From NCBI GenBank assembly GCA_946220865.1, contig CAMJYM010000004.1, positions 1 to 64,000 on the forward strand: 64,000 nt of DNA, given 5' to 3'. The stretch is from an uncultured Clostridia bacterium. Lineage in GTDB: Bacteria; Bacillota; Clostridia; Saccharofermentanales; DTU023. Positions within the stretch are counted from its first letter, which is position 1. Every line of letters starts with the position of its first letter. The notes below the pieces were generated by a model. The model was not told the DNA's origin and made no database searches. It saw only the letters and a list, made by a program, of their open reading frames with translations. Both the position numbers and the translations under genes were made by a program. This document shows, piece after piece, positions 39,450 to 48,182 of this stretch.

Positions 39450-41855
39450 TCAGTCCAGATAATCTTTCAATTTTTTGCTGCGACTGGGATGACGGAGTTT
39501 TCTCAGCGCCTTGGCTTCAATCTGGCGAATACGTTCACGGGTGACTTTAAACTCCCGGCCAACTTCTTCAAGGGTGCGGGTACGCCCATCTTCCAGACCA
39601 AAGCGCAGCTTCAGCACCTGTTCTTCTCTTGGAGTCAATTCTTTCAGAACATCAAAGAGTTGCTCTTTCAGCAATGTAAAAGCAGCCTGATCTGCCGGTG
39701 AAGGTGCATCTTCGTCAGGAATGAAGTCTCCCAGATGGCTGTCTTCCTCTTCCCCTATTGGTTTTTCCAGAGAGACAGGCTCCTGAGAAATTTTCATGAT
39801 TTCACGAACTTTATCCACGGTAATTCCCATAGCCTCAGCAATCTCATCCGCTTCCGGCTCACGGCCCAGCTCCTGCAGGAGATGCCGCTGATTGCGTATC
39901 AGTTTATTGATGGTTTCAACCATGTGAACAGGAATACGGATGGTTCTTGCCTGGTCCGCAATAGCCCGGGTGATAGCCTGCCGGATCCACCACGTGGCAT
40001 AAGTAGAAAACTTGAACCCTTTATGATAGTCAAACTTATCTACCGCTTTGATAAGGCCCAGATTACCTTCCTGAATCAGATCCAGAAACTGCATGCCGCG
40101 GCCGGTATAACGCTTGGCAATACTCACTACGAGGCGCAGATTCGCCTCAATCAGGTGCTGCTTGGCCTCCTCGTCTCCGGCTTCCATCCGGGCGGCAAGC
40201 TCTTTTTCTGCACTTGCGGTAAGTAATTCGACCTTCCCGATTTCTTTGAGATACATGCGGACAGGATCGTCCACAAGCATGGAATCGAGCATATTCAGAC
40301 GGCTACGACTCGCATCGGCTTCACTGTTGATACTGTCATCCTCTTCTTCACTGACCTTAATACCAGCTTTTTCCAGAGAATCAATGACATCATCAAGATA
40401 TTCTTCTTCTAATTTTGTATCTTCGATAAAATCGATAACTTCCTGCTGTGTCAGGCGTTTGGCTTCTTTATTGCCTCGTTGAATCAGAGCTGCAATAACT
40501 TTCTGGACATGTGTTCCGGCCTTGTCGTCCAGATGGAACTCGGGAATTTCAAGATCATCGTCAAGATCTTCATCTTCGTCTTCTTCATCAACCGAAGAAT
40601 CCAGATCGGCAAACTCATCAGGACGGCTGCGATGCATTTTGGGAGCCTTAGGCTTGAGCAGTTCCAACCATTCCTCATCATCTTCCTCGTCGCGAAAATC
40701 CTCTTCATACTCCGTAACCTGCTCTTCGCTCTCCAGGTTGTCGAGTTCAAGTTCCGGACTATCGTCCTCAGAGGAAGTGTTCTTTTGACTTTTCTTCTCT
40801 ACAAAGACAGACTCAGGTTGATCGAGAGCAGTCGAATGGAGCTCTTCTTCACTGGCTGAAGAAACCTTCTCTTGGTCTTTTGTGCTCAGACTGTTTTTTT
40901 TCTTTGCAGCGGGTTTGCCCTCAGGCGCTTTCTTTTCGCTCTCAGTCTTCGCGGCCGGGGACTTAGGGCTAGCCACTTTCTTTGCTGTGCTCGTCGTTTT
41001 TTTGGTCGCTGGCGTCTTCTTTTCGCTCTCAGCCTTCACAGCCGGAGCCTTGGGGCTGACAGCCTTCTTTATCGCAGCTGTTGTTTTTTTGGCCGCAGGC
41101 GTCTTCTTTTCGCTCTCAGCCTTCACAGCCGGGGCCTTTGGACTGGCCGTTTTCTTTGCTGTGCTCGGCGTTTTTTTTGCCGCAGGCATCTTCTTTTCAC
41201 TCTCAGCCTTCACTGCCGGAGCCTTGGGGCTAGCCGCTTTCTTTGCTGTGCTCGTCGTTTTTTTGGTCGCTGGCGTCTTCTTTTCGCTCTCAGCCTTCAC
41301 AGCCGGAGCTTTGGGGCTGACAGCCTTCTTTGTCGCAGCTGTTGTTTTTTTGATCGCTGGCGTCTTCTTTTCGCTCTCAGCCTTCGCGGCCGGAGCCTTA
41401 GGACTGGCTGCTTTCTTTGCTGTGGTCGTTGTTTTTTTGATCGCTGGCGTTTTCTTTTCGCTCTCAGCTTTCGCGGCCGGGGCCTTGGGACTGGCTGTTT
41501 TCTTTGCTGTGCTCGACGTTTTTTTGGCCGCAGGCGCCTTCTTTTCACTCTCGGCCTTCACTGCCGGGGCCTTGGGGTTGGCCGCTTTCTTTGCTGTGCT
41601 CGTCGTTTTTTTGGTCGCTGGCGTCTTCTTTTCGCTCTCAGCCTTCACAGCCGGAGCCTTGGGGCTGACAGCCTTCTTTATCGCAGCTGTTGTTTTTTTG
41701 GCCGCAGGCGTCTTCTTTTTACTCTCGGCCTTCACTGTCGGGGCCTTGGGACTGGCTGTTTTCTTTGCTGTGCTCGTCGTTTTTTTGGCCGCAGGAACTT
41801 TACTATTTTTAGCTTTGCTGATCGATTTCTCTGAAACTTCTTTAACTTGACTCAT
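39450..41855 (-). CDS. rpoD: primary sigma factor SigA with histone H1-like N-terminal repeats
   Basis: The main sigma factor, needed for housekeeping promoters. The C-terminal 360 residues are ordinary: region 1.1 about 446-505 (AGTHVQKVIAALIQRGNKEA), 1.2 about 529-562 (DPVRMYLKEIGKVELLT), region 2 about 563-640 (GMQFLDLIQEGNLGLIKAVD, FSTYATWWIRQAITRAI), region 3 about 650-725, region 4 about 733-796 (TPREEQVLKLRFGLEDG, TRERIRQIEAKALRKLR). Ahead of these sit 21 residues, ten 29-residue Lys/Ala/Pro repeats (22-311), a basic linker and an acidic segment rich in Glu and Asp (about 335-445). At 801 residues it is about twice as long as most Firmicute SigA proteins (about 375). The reading frame is intact and the ATG at 41855 follows AAAGGG. 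Gene order dnaG-rpoD-trmK is classical. Confidence 0.97.
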   Translation of the reverse strand: MSQVKEVSEKSISKAKNSKVPAAKKTTSTAKKTASPKAPTVKAESKKKTPAAKKTTAAIKKAVSPKAPAVKAESEKKTPATKKTTSTAKKAANPKAPAVKAESEKKAPAAKKTSSTAKKTASPKAPAAKAESEKKTPAIKKTTTTAKKAASPKAPAAKAESEKKTPAIKKTTAATKKAVSPKAPAVKAESEKKTPATKKTTSTAKKAASPKAPAVKAESEKKMPAAKKTPSTAKKTASPKAPAVKAESEKKTPAAKKTTAAIKKAVSPKAPAVKAESEKKTPATKKTTSTAKKVASPKSPAAKTESEKKAPEGKPAAKKKNSLSTKDQEKVSSASEEELHSTALDQPESVFVEKKSQKNTSSEDDSPELELDNLESEEQVTEYEEDFRDEEDDEEWLELLKPKAPKMHRSRPDEFADLDSSVDEEDEDEDLDDDLEIPEFHLDDKAGTHVQKVIAALIQRGNKEAKRLTQQEVIDFIEDTKLEEEYLDDVIDSLEKAGIKVSEEEDDSINSEADASRSRLNMLDSMLVDDPVRMYLKEIGKVELLTASAEKELAARMEAGDEEAKQHLIEANLRLVVSIAKRYTGRGMQFLDLIQEGNLGLIKAVDKFDYHKGFKFSTYATWWIRQAITRAIADQARTIRIPVHMVETINKLIRNQRHLLQELGREPEADEIAEAMGITVDKVREIMKISQEPVSLEKPIGEEEDSHLGDFIPDEDAPSPADQAAFTLLKEQLFDVLKELTPREEQVLKLRFGLEDGRTRTLEEVGREFKVTRERIRQIEAKALRKLRHPSRSKKLKDYLD
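40923..41792 (-). repeat. ten tandem 87-bp repeats inside rpoD
   Basis: Residues 22-311 of SigA are ten units of exactly 29 residues (87 bp) with the pattern AxKKTTSTAKKAASPKAPAV followed by KAESEKKTP. All units keep SPK or NPK, AP, KAES and KKxP. Unit types recur with a longer period: units 2 and 9 are identical in protein, and units 3, 7 and 10 share the ATKKTTSTAKK opening. Confidence 0.95.
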
Positions 41856-41918
41856 ATTCTTTCCCTTTCATCATTTTCTTTATGGATGACTCTGTACCTT
41901 AACGACATTTTTCTGTCT

Positions 41919-43718
41919 TTATTGACTGCGCAGCTCAAGCATGCGCTGATTGATTTCATGAACTTTTTCTAAAAGCTTCTGTTTTTCACTTTCGTCCTCG
42001 CTATCCTCGAAACGTTTCAGCAAGATCTCGCGTTTTTCTTCACAACGACTAAAGCGCAGTGCTTTCAAGGCTGCTTTTGCATAATCTTCACTTTTTCTTA
42101 GCTCATCCCGGCGAATTTTGCTGAGGAAGGGTAAAAAATCCCGGGCCACAAATTCGTTCTCACCCCGGCTCTCTGCCAAGGCCAGAAACTCTGCCGGATG
42201 CAAAGGACGTTTTTTATTGAGCTCCAGAAACGCTCGTATCAAGGGTCTTGCCGGAGCTGAAAAATCATTTTCACTGACCTGAAGCTGATCTGTAAGAGCA
42301 GGATTTTCCATGATCCCGGCAATGAGAGCCATTTCTTCCTGTTTTAGGTGCAGTTCAGGATTTTTATCCGGCTCAGAAGGAAGAGAGCGTTCCGAATTCT
42401 CCTTCTTTCCCCTGGTTCCCCGGCGTCGTCGCTCAATTTCCTGCTGCAGGCTTGAGGGAGAAACACCAATATCCCGTGCCATTTTAGCTGAGTAAAGTTC
42501 CCGGAGGACGGCATTTTCTTCAGCCGCAAGAATATCTGCCAACTCTTCCTGAAAGCTTAGAAGATCAAGAGGGCCTTCCTCCCCCTTACTTGCACGAAGT
42601 TTAGCGCGATATATTTTATAGTCCAGAAGGGGTAAAGCACGATCAAGAAGAGCCGCAAACCGTTCCGGACCAAATTCATGAATATATTCATCCGGATCTT
42701 TGGCTCCCGGAATGAGAAGGACAAAAACCTCCAGCCCTGCATGCTGCAAAATCTCCAGGCCACGCATGGCCGCGCGTTGTCCTGCCTCATCAGCATCATA
42801 GGAAATAATGACTTTATGTACAAAGCGGGAGATCAGGCGCGCCTGCTGCTGAGTGAGTGCCGTGCCCAGACTGGCCACAGTCTGGGAAAAGCCTGCTTCG
42901 TGGAGGGCAATTGCATCCATGTAGCCTTCAGTCAATATCAACTCCTCGCTGCGCTCTTTGCGCGCAAAATTCAGGGCATAGAGCTGGCGACCCTTGTGAT
43001 AAAGCAGAGTTTCCGGAGAGTTAATGTACTTTGGCTCAGACTGATCCATGATACGACCGCCAAAAGCAATAAGTTTTCCGAAACTGTCGAAGACCGGAAA
43101 AATGACCCGCTCCCGGAAAAGATCATAAAGGCCATTGTTTTTGGATGACCTTCTGGCCAGACCGGAAGCAAGGATATCCTCATCGGCATAACCCTTACTA
43201 CGAAGATGACGCACCAGGCCATCCCAGCTTTTGCCACTTGCTCCGATTCCGAATTTTTTGAGGGTTGCCGCACTGATATGTCGTTTTTCAAACATATAGC
43301 GGCGTGCTTCCATCCCTTCCGGCCCTTCAAAGGTATGGTAAAAGTAACGAGCTGCTTCAAGCATACAGCTCTCCAGGCGCTTCTTTTTTGCTGCTTCCCG
43401 CTTCACTTCGGGACTTTCTTCTTCGCGGATTTCAATCCCGGCTCGCCTGGCCAGAAAACGGAGGGCTTCCGGAAAACTCAGGCCTTCTATTTCCTGAATA
43501 AATTTGACGACATTACCGCCTTTGTGACAGCCAAAACAATAAAAAATCTGTTTTGAGGGTGAGACACTGAAAGAGGCCGTATCTTCTTTATGAAAGGGAC
43601 AAAGGCCGAAAAAGTTTGCACTGCTTTTATGCTCAAGCGGAAGATACTGCTCAACCACCTGAACAATGTCGTTGGCGCGGATAATCTCCTGTATCGTATC
43701 TTCCGGAATGAGTCCCAT
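41919..43718 (-). CDS. dnaG: DNA primase
   Basis: DnaG makes RNA primers at the replication fork. The zinc-binding domain at the start has CPFHKEDTASFSVSP and FYCFGCHKGGNVVKF (CHC2). The TOPRIM catalytic core holds LILTEGYMDAIALHEAGF, and the DnaB-binding C-terminal region follows. The ATG at 43718 follows AAGGAG five bases away; it matches the start of the conserved domain (MGLIPEDTIQEII), so the upstream reading is rejected. Length is 599. A terminator closes the preceding scfB gene, so dnaG should have its own promoter; a TATAAG near 43761 is a weak candidate. Confidence 0.96.
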   Translation of the reverse strand: MGLIPEDTIQEIIRANDIVQVVEQYLPLEHKSSANFFGLCPFHKEDTASFSVSPSKQIFYCFGCHKGGNVVKFIQEIEGLSFPEALRFLARRAGIEIREEESPEVKREAAKKKRLESCMLEAARYFYHTFEGPEGMEARRYMFEKRHISAATLKKFGIGASGKSWDGLVRHLRSKGYADEDILASGLARRSSKNNGLYDLFRERVIFPVFDSFGKLIAFGGRIMDQSEPKYINSPETLLYHKGRQLYALNFARKERSEELILTEGYMDAIALHEAGFSQTVASLGTALTQQQARLISRFVHKVIISYDADEAGQRAAMRGLEILQHAGLEVFVLLIPGAKDPDEYIHEFGPERFAALLDRALPLLDYKIYRAKLRASKGEEGPLDLLSFQEELADILAAEENAVLRELYSAKMARDIGVSPSSLQQEIERRRRGTRGKKENSERSLPSEPDKNPELHLKQEEMALIAGIMENPALTDQLQVSENDFSAPARPLIRAFLELNKKRPLHPAEFLALAESRGENEFVARDFLPFLSKIRRDELRKSEDYAKAALKALRFSRCEEKREILLKRFEDSEDESEKQKLLEKVHEINQRMLELRSQ

Positions 43719-43798
43719 GAGCACTCCTTTGAGCCAGATGTAAAAATGAACTTTGCTCTTATACTCATTACGCAGTAAGTGAGTAAAAGTCCCCTGAA

Positions 43799-43829
43799 AT
43801 AAAAAAGCCAACTCTATCGAGTCGGCTTC
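43799..43829 (-). terminator. intrinsic terminator after scfB
   Basis: On the minus strand AAGCCGACTC pairs with GAGTTGGCTT (with one G-T pair) around GATA, followed by a run of Ts. It closes the comM-to-scfB gene run. Confidence 0.85.
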
Positions 43830-43860
43830 AACTTAAGCACGGGACTTAACCCAGGCCCAC

Positions 43861-45249
43861 TTAATTCTGGGCTGCAGTCTCCTGACGCTTGGCTTTGAGC
43901 CAGAGTGAGCACTCCAGGCGCTTACGTAAGAGCTCGCAGGAAAAAGGATCGACGCCCTGCAGGTTCTGCTGCCGATGCCAGGCATTGGAGACACAACCTC
44001 CGCCACAATAATAACGCGCCCAGCAAGCTTTGCAGGCTTCTTTGTCGGGAACCAGAAGTTTCAGGAATTCTTCATGCACCCGGCTGTCTGGATCAAGGCC
44101 TCCCGTCAGTACATTGCCCATAATAAAGCGTTCGTCACCGACGAGCTGGTGACAGGGATAAATTTCGCCGGCCGGTGTCACCGCACAATATTCACTGCCT
44201 ACGCCGCAGCCTTTTAAACGTTTATAAATACAGGGAGTTCTACCCGCATCGATCATGAAATGGAAAAAGTTAAAGCCTTTGCCTTGTTTCCGGCGCTCGT
44301 TCATGGCAAAAGCCAGTTTTTCATATTCTGCTTTTAACTGGGGAAGGTCGGCGTCATGCAGTGCCCAGGGCAGAGAGGGATCACAGACAACAGGTTCAAC
44401 CGAGACCTGTGGGGCTATATCCGCGAGGGCGAGAACATCTTTGCTAAAATCTTTATTGTAGGCTGTGTAGGTTCCACGAAGATAATATTCTTTATTTCCC
44501 CTCTTTTTCACGAAGTTTTCAATATTCCGTTTAACTTTTTGCCAACTCCCCTGGCCACCGGCATTGGGGCGCATAAAATCATGGACTTCCTGACGTCCGT
44601 CAATGGAAAGAACACAGTTTTTAAAGTGTTCATTGATGAAATCAATTTTTTCTTCATCCAGAAGGGTGGCGTTCGTGGTGATCGTCAGTCTTATATCTTT
44701 GCCATGCCTGGGACCCTCCTGTTCGCAGTAGGCCACCAGATCTTTGACCACCCTCCAGTTCATTAACGGTTCGCCACCGAAAAAATCCACATCCAGATGG
44801 CGGCGGGGGCCTGACTCACGAATAAGAAAATCAATGGCCGCCTCGGCAGTTTTTTCATCCAGCATCGTGCGCACGCCTGTACCAAAGTCACCGGTTCCGG
44901 CAAAACAATAGCGGCAGCGCAAGTTACAGTCATGGCAAATATGCAGGCACATGGCTTTAATGCGAGGCTTATCGGGATAAAGCTGTTCTGTCCGGACATC
45001 AGGCGCCTTGGCAAAGAAAGCTCCATCACGGACAAGATCTGCAATCTCAGAAGAGCTTTCCAAAACCTCCGCAGGCTGAAGATTCTTTTCACGGGCAAGT
45101 TTTAATAAAGCTGTCTGATCAGGGGCAGCTCCATTATGCTCATTCCAGAGTCTGAGCACTTCGACAGCAATCGGGTCAAGCGTACAAAAAGCTCCGCTTT
45201 CAGAATCGAAAGCGAAGCTTTCGCCAAATAGGTCAAAACAGTGTAACAA
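43861..45249 (-). CDS. scfB: SCIFF peptide maturase, radical SAM/SPASM
   Basis: This radical SAM enzyme makes thioether bonds between Cys sulfur and alpha carbons in the SCIFF precursor encoded just before it. The radical SAM motif CNLRCRYC (CxxxCxxC) lies near residue 108. The SPASM region near the C-terminus has CGVGSEYCAVTPAGEIYPC and CKACWARYYCGGGC, which hold two auxiliary 4Fe-4S clusters. The start codon is TTG, two bases after the scfA stop, and its GAGG lies inside the last codons of scfA, so translation is coupled. The 462-residue length is usual for the family. Confidence 0.96.
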   Translation of the reverse strand: MLHCFDLFGESFAFDSESGAFCTLDPIAVEVLRLWNEHNGAAPDQTALLKLAREKNLQPAEVLESSSEIADLVRDGAFFAKAPDVRTEQLYPDKPRIKAMCLHICHDCNLRCRYCFAGTGDFGTGVRTMLDEKTAEAAIDFLIRESGPRRHLDVDFFGGEPLMNWRVVKDLVAYCEQEGPRHGKDIRLTITTNATLLDEEKIDFINEHFKNCVLSIDGRQEVHDFMRPNAGGQGSWQKVKRNIENFVKKRGNKEYYLRGTYTAYNKDFSKDVLALADIAPQVSVEPVVCDPSLPWALHDADLPQLKAEYEKLAFAMNERRKQGKGFNFFHFMIDAGRTPCIYKRLKGCGVGSEYCAVTPAGEIYPCHQLVGDERFIMGNVLTGGLDPDSRVHEEFLKLLVPDKEACKACWARYYCGGGCVSNAWHRQQNLQGVDPFSCELLRKRLECSLWLKAKRQETAAQN

Positions 45250-45251
45250 GC

Positions 45252-45398
45252 TCAGCGTTCCTCATTCTCGCAGGGCTGATTGCCTACGGTGCAGGACGTT
45301 TTGCAGGCGGACTGGCAGGACGTCTGGCATTCAGAGCAGGCATGACCACCCACTGGATTCGTCTGGCAGGGTTTCTGAATGATTTCAATGTGTTTCAT
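45252..45398 (-). CDS. scfA: SCIFF family ribosomal peptide precursor
   Basis: A 48-residue precursor that belongs to the widespread SCIFF family (six cysteines in forty-five residues) of clostridial thioether peptides. The core CSECQTSCQSACKTSCTVGN, followed by QPCENEER, matches the family closely. Seven cysteines are present, at 11, 21, 24, 28, 32, 36 and 43; Cys11 is extra and lies before the conserved core. The leader MKHIEIIQKP is the family start. AAAGGAG lies before the ATG. The function of the mature peptide is unknown; the place beside yajC and tgt is conserved in Clostridia. Confidence 0.95.
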   Translation of the reverse strand: MKHIEIIQKPCQTNPVGGHACSECQTSCQSACKTSCTVGNQPCENEER

Positions 45399-45451
45399 AA
45401 TTTTCTCCTTTTATCGACCGATCTAAGGTCATTTTCAAAACAAGTGAAGAA

Positions 45452-45868
45452 TTATTCCTTATCTTCGGTTTTCCCCATTATTTTCCCAAGAAGACCCGGC
45501 TTCTTTTCACCATCTTCTGCAGGACTTTCCTTGCTTGTGGCAGTTGTCGTCTTGTTCGCCGTCTCTGCCGTCTTGCTGATAATGGCGCTGATAGCGGATT
45601 TTTTAAAGGTGATGAGAGTATTTTGTACACTGCTGGAAATCGTCACTTCATCATTTTGAATGTTAAAGATACGACCACGAATTCCACCAATGGTCACGAT
45701 TTCATCACCGACCTTGACCGCATTAATCTGGTCGCGGAGCTTTTGTTCTCTCTTCTTCTGAGGACGAACCATAAGAAAATACATGAGAGCCATCATCAGA
45801 ATAAGGGGAAGCATCATGCCGAACAAACCACCGCCGGCCTGTGCCTCAAGGGCTGTAAATTGAATCAT
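45452..45868 (-). CDS. yajC: preprotein translocase accessory subunit YajC
   Basis: YajC belongs to the SecDF-YajC group that helps Sec export. A single membrane helix near residue 15-33 (MMLPLILMMALMYFLMVRPQ) is followed by the hallmark RPQKKREQK and VKVGDEIVTIGGIRGRI. The C-terminal tail of about 40 residues is Lys/Thr/Ala-rich and variable. The ATG at 45868 is chosen because AAGGAG lies nine bases upstream; an earlier ATG overlaps that site. SecD and SecF are not in this window. Confidence 0.95.
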   Translation of the reverse strand: MIQFTALEAQAGGGLFGMMLPLILMMALMYFLMVRPQKKREQKLRDQINAVKVGDEIVTIGGIRGRIFNIQNDEVTISSSVQNTLITFKKSAISAIISKTAETANKTTTATSKESPAEDGEKKPGLLGKIMGKTEDKE

Positions 45869-45923
45869 GTGAAGCATCTCCTTCGCTTTTCTCGTGCAAG
45901 CATATCACCAGAACGTCATCAGC

Positions 45924-47075
45924 TCAAGCTCGTGGTTCTGTACTCTCTGCAGCTTCCCGAGCTGGGCCCTCGGCCACATTTTGATAGAATTCACGGCGGA
46001 AATCAAGCGTCCGATCTTCTTTAATAGCCTCTCTGAGCTTTTGCATGAGCTTTTGCAGGTAGTAAATATTATGATAACTGGTCAGTCTGAGTCCGAAAAC
46101 TTCACCGGCCTTTATCAGATGACGAATATAAGCCCGGCTGTAATTCCTGCAGGCATAGCAGTCACATTCCGGATCAAGCGGGCGAAAATCCCGGGCATAA
46201 GTTGCATTGCGGATCGTCAGCCTGCCGCGTGATGTGATCACTGAACCATTTCGTCCCAGGCGCGTTGGCCAGACACAATCACACATATCGACGCCACGTA
46301 TGGTCGCCTCAATAAGATAATCAGGTGTGCCAACCCCCATGAGATAGCGCGGTTTGTTTTTCGGGAGAATCTCCGTCACCGCTTCAAGCATTTCGCACAT
46401 GATTTCTGCCGGCTCACCGACGGAAAGACCGCCGATACCATAACCCGGTAAATCCATTTCTGCACAGCGCAAAGCTGACTCCTGTCTCAAATCCTTGAAC
46501 ATACCGCCCTGGACAATTCCAAAGAGCGACTGGGTTTCCGGAGTGTGCCAGCTCTTTTTACAACGTTCCAGCCATCTCAGCGTTCTCTGCATGGAAGCTT
46601 CGATATATTCATGTGTAGAGGGCCAGGGAGCGCATTCATCGAGCTGCATCATAATATCCGAACCCAGTTTAGTCTGAATATCAATCGCTTTTTCCGGGCT
46701 CAGAAAGTGTGGACTTCCGTCAATGTGAGAACGAAAGTGCACCCCTTCTTCTTCAATTTTTCTGCGTTCAGCAAGGCTGAAAACCTGGAAACCACCGCTG
46801 TCGGTGAGCACGGCGCCGTGCCAGTTCATAAACTTGTGTAAACCACCCGCTTCAGCTACCAGGTCAGGACCAGGTCGCATCCAGAGGTGGTAGGTGTTTG
46901 AAAGCATGATCTTAGCTCCGGTCGAGGCCACCTCCTCCGGAGAAAGGGTTTTAACGCTGGCCTGAGTGCCGACAGGCATAAAAACCGGAGTCTCGATATC
47001 ACCATGAGGCGTATGCAGGATGCCGAGACGCGCCCCAGACTGCTTGCATTCGTGTAGGAGTTCATAGCTCACCAT
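45924..47075 (-). CDS. tgt: tRNA-guanine transglycosylase
   Basis: Tgt swaps the guanine at the wobble position of GUN anticodons for preQ1 in the queuosine pathway. Catalytic blocks are MLSNTYHLWMRPG with LTDSGGFQVFSL, GGLSVGEPAEIM, and VDMCDCVWPTRLGRNG; the zinc site is CDCYACRNYSRAYIRHLI. Length 383 is normal. The gene lies six bases after queA, the next enzyme in the same pathway. Confidence 0.97.
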   Translation of the reverse strand: MVSYELLHECKQSGARLGILHTPHGDIETPVFMPVGTQASVKTLSPEEVASTGAKIMLSNTYHLWMRPGPDLVAEAGGLHKFMNWHGAVLTDSGGFQVFSLAERRKIEEEGVHFRSHIDGSPHFLSPEKAIDIQTKLGSDIMMQLDECAPWPSTHEYIEASMQRTLRWLERCKKSWHTPETQSLFGIVQGGMFKDLRQESALRCAEMDLPGYGIGGLSVGEPAEIMCEMLEAVTEILPKNKPRYLMGVGTPDYLIEATIRGVDMCDCVWPTRLGRNGSVITSRGRLTIRNATYARDFRPLDPECDCYACRNYSRAYIRHLIKAGEVFGLRLTSYHNIYYLQKLMQKLREAIKEDRTLDFRREFYQNVAEGPAREAAESTEPRA

Positions 47076-47081
47076 AAGGAC

Positions 47082-48182
47082 TTAAACCTCCAATCCTTCA
47101 GGCAAAATCAGCATACAGTCGCCGAAACTGTAAAAGCGGTAATTTTCACGGACCGCTTCACGATAAGCTGCGAGCATGCGCTCACGTCCGTAGAAGGCCG
47201 ATACCAGCATGAGTAAGGTCGATTCGGGAAGGTGAAAGTTCGTCAGCAGGGCGTCCATGCCCGCAAACTTAAAGCCGGGATATATAAATATGGAAGTCTC
47301 CCCCGTTTTAGCTACGAAGCGCCCCGTGTTACGGTCTACTACTGTTTCCAAAGTGCGGCAGGATGTCGTACCAATGGCCACTATGCGGCCGCCTCTGTCG
47401 CGGCAGGCATTCAGCTTATCCGCACAGAGCTGATTCATTTCAAAGTGCTCACTATGCATCTGATGGTCTCGAACATCGTCCTCGTGAACCGGGCGGAATG
47501 TCCCCAGACCCACATGTAAAGTCAGTTCAGCAATATCTGTACCCTGATCACGTATTTTCTGCAAAAGCGTTTGGGTAAAATGCAAGCCGGCCGTAGGCGC
47601 AGCGGCAGAACCGTTAATTTTTGAATACACCGTCTGATAGCGTTCGGGATCTGCGAGTTTTTCGTGAATATAGGGAGGCAACGGCACTGTTCCAGCTTCA
47701 TCCAGAATCTCTTCAAAAATACCTTCAAAATAGAAGTGCAGGATGCGCACACCCTCGGCCTCTTCGCCTATGCTTTCAGCTTCCAGACGCTTCGGCAGAA
47801 AGACGATGCGACGCCCAGCTTTAAGTTTTTTCCCAGGTTTAGCAATGACCTGCCAGTCCGTTTTATTGAGTCGCTTTAAAAGAAGTATTTCTACGGGCGA
47901 TCCCGTATCTTTCATCGACCCATAAAGTCTGGCGGCTATCACCCGCGTATTATTGATGACGAGACAATCCTCCGGCCGCAGATATTCCAGAATATCACTC
48001 ACATGGCGATGCAGCGGGGCTTCCCCATGCTTCAACACCATCATCCGCGAAGCATCCCGGCGTTCTGCAGGATGTTGAGCAATCAGCTCTTCAGGCAGAT
48101 CGTAGGCATAGGAAGAAAGAAGCAGCTCAGGATTGGCCTCCGCTTTTTCCCTGCTATCGTTGGCTTTGTTTTGAACTTCCAT
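47082..48182 (-). CDS. queA: S-adenosylmethionine:tRNA ribosyltransferase-isomerase QueA
   Basis: QueA transfers the ribosyl group of SAM to preQ1 in tRNA and makes epoxyqueuosine. Family blocks are YDLPEELIAQHPAERRD near the start, VNVIRVIAARLYGS-like RVIAARLYGS, and AAPTAGLHFTQTLLQKI. The protein has about 20 residues more than usual before the conserved domain. The ATG at 48182 is preferred because GAGG lies six bases upstream; it overlaps the end of trmFO by 29 bases. Two earlier starts are possible. Confidence 0.93.
   Translation of the reverse strand: MEVQNKANDSREKAEANPELLLSSYAYDLPEELIAQHPAERRDASRMMVLKHGEAPLHRHVSDILEYLRPEDCLVINNTRVIAARLYGSMKDTGSPVEILLLKRLNKTDWQVIAKPGKKLKAGRRIVFLPKRLEAESIGEEAEGVRILHFYFEGIFEEILDEAGTVPLPPYIHEKLADPERYQTVYSKINGSAAAPTAGLHFTQTLLQKIRDQGTDIAELTLHVGLGTFRPVHEDDVRDHQMHSEHFEMNQLCADKLNACRDRGGRIVAIGTTSCRTLETVVDRNTGRFVAKTGETSIFIYPGFKFAGMDALLTNFHLPESTLLMLVSAFYGRERMLAAYREAVRENYRFYSFGDCMLILPEGLEV

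Noticed and set aside
40923..41792. Regular 87-bp repeats as a CRISPR array
   Set aside because: There are no unique spacers, the repeat is continuous, in frame and translated, and no cas gene is present.
40872..41850. Two long plus-strand frames of about 320 codons with hydrophobic repeats, antisense to rpoD
   Set aside because: They exist only because the 87-bp repeats lack stops in those frames. No ribosome site, and the minus-strand frame encodes a complete sigma factor.
45342..45659. Plus-strand frame of 105 codons over scfA and yajC
   Set aside because: It is antisense to two recognised genes and the hydrophobic content comes from reading the Cys/Thr codons backwards.
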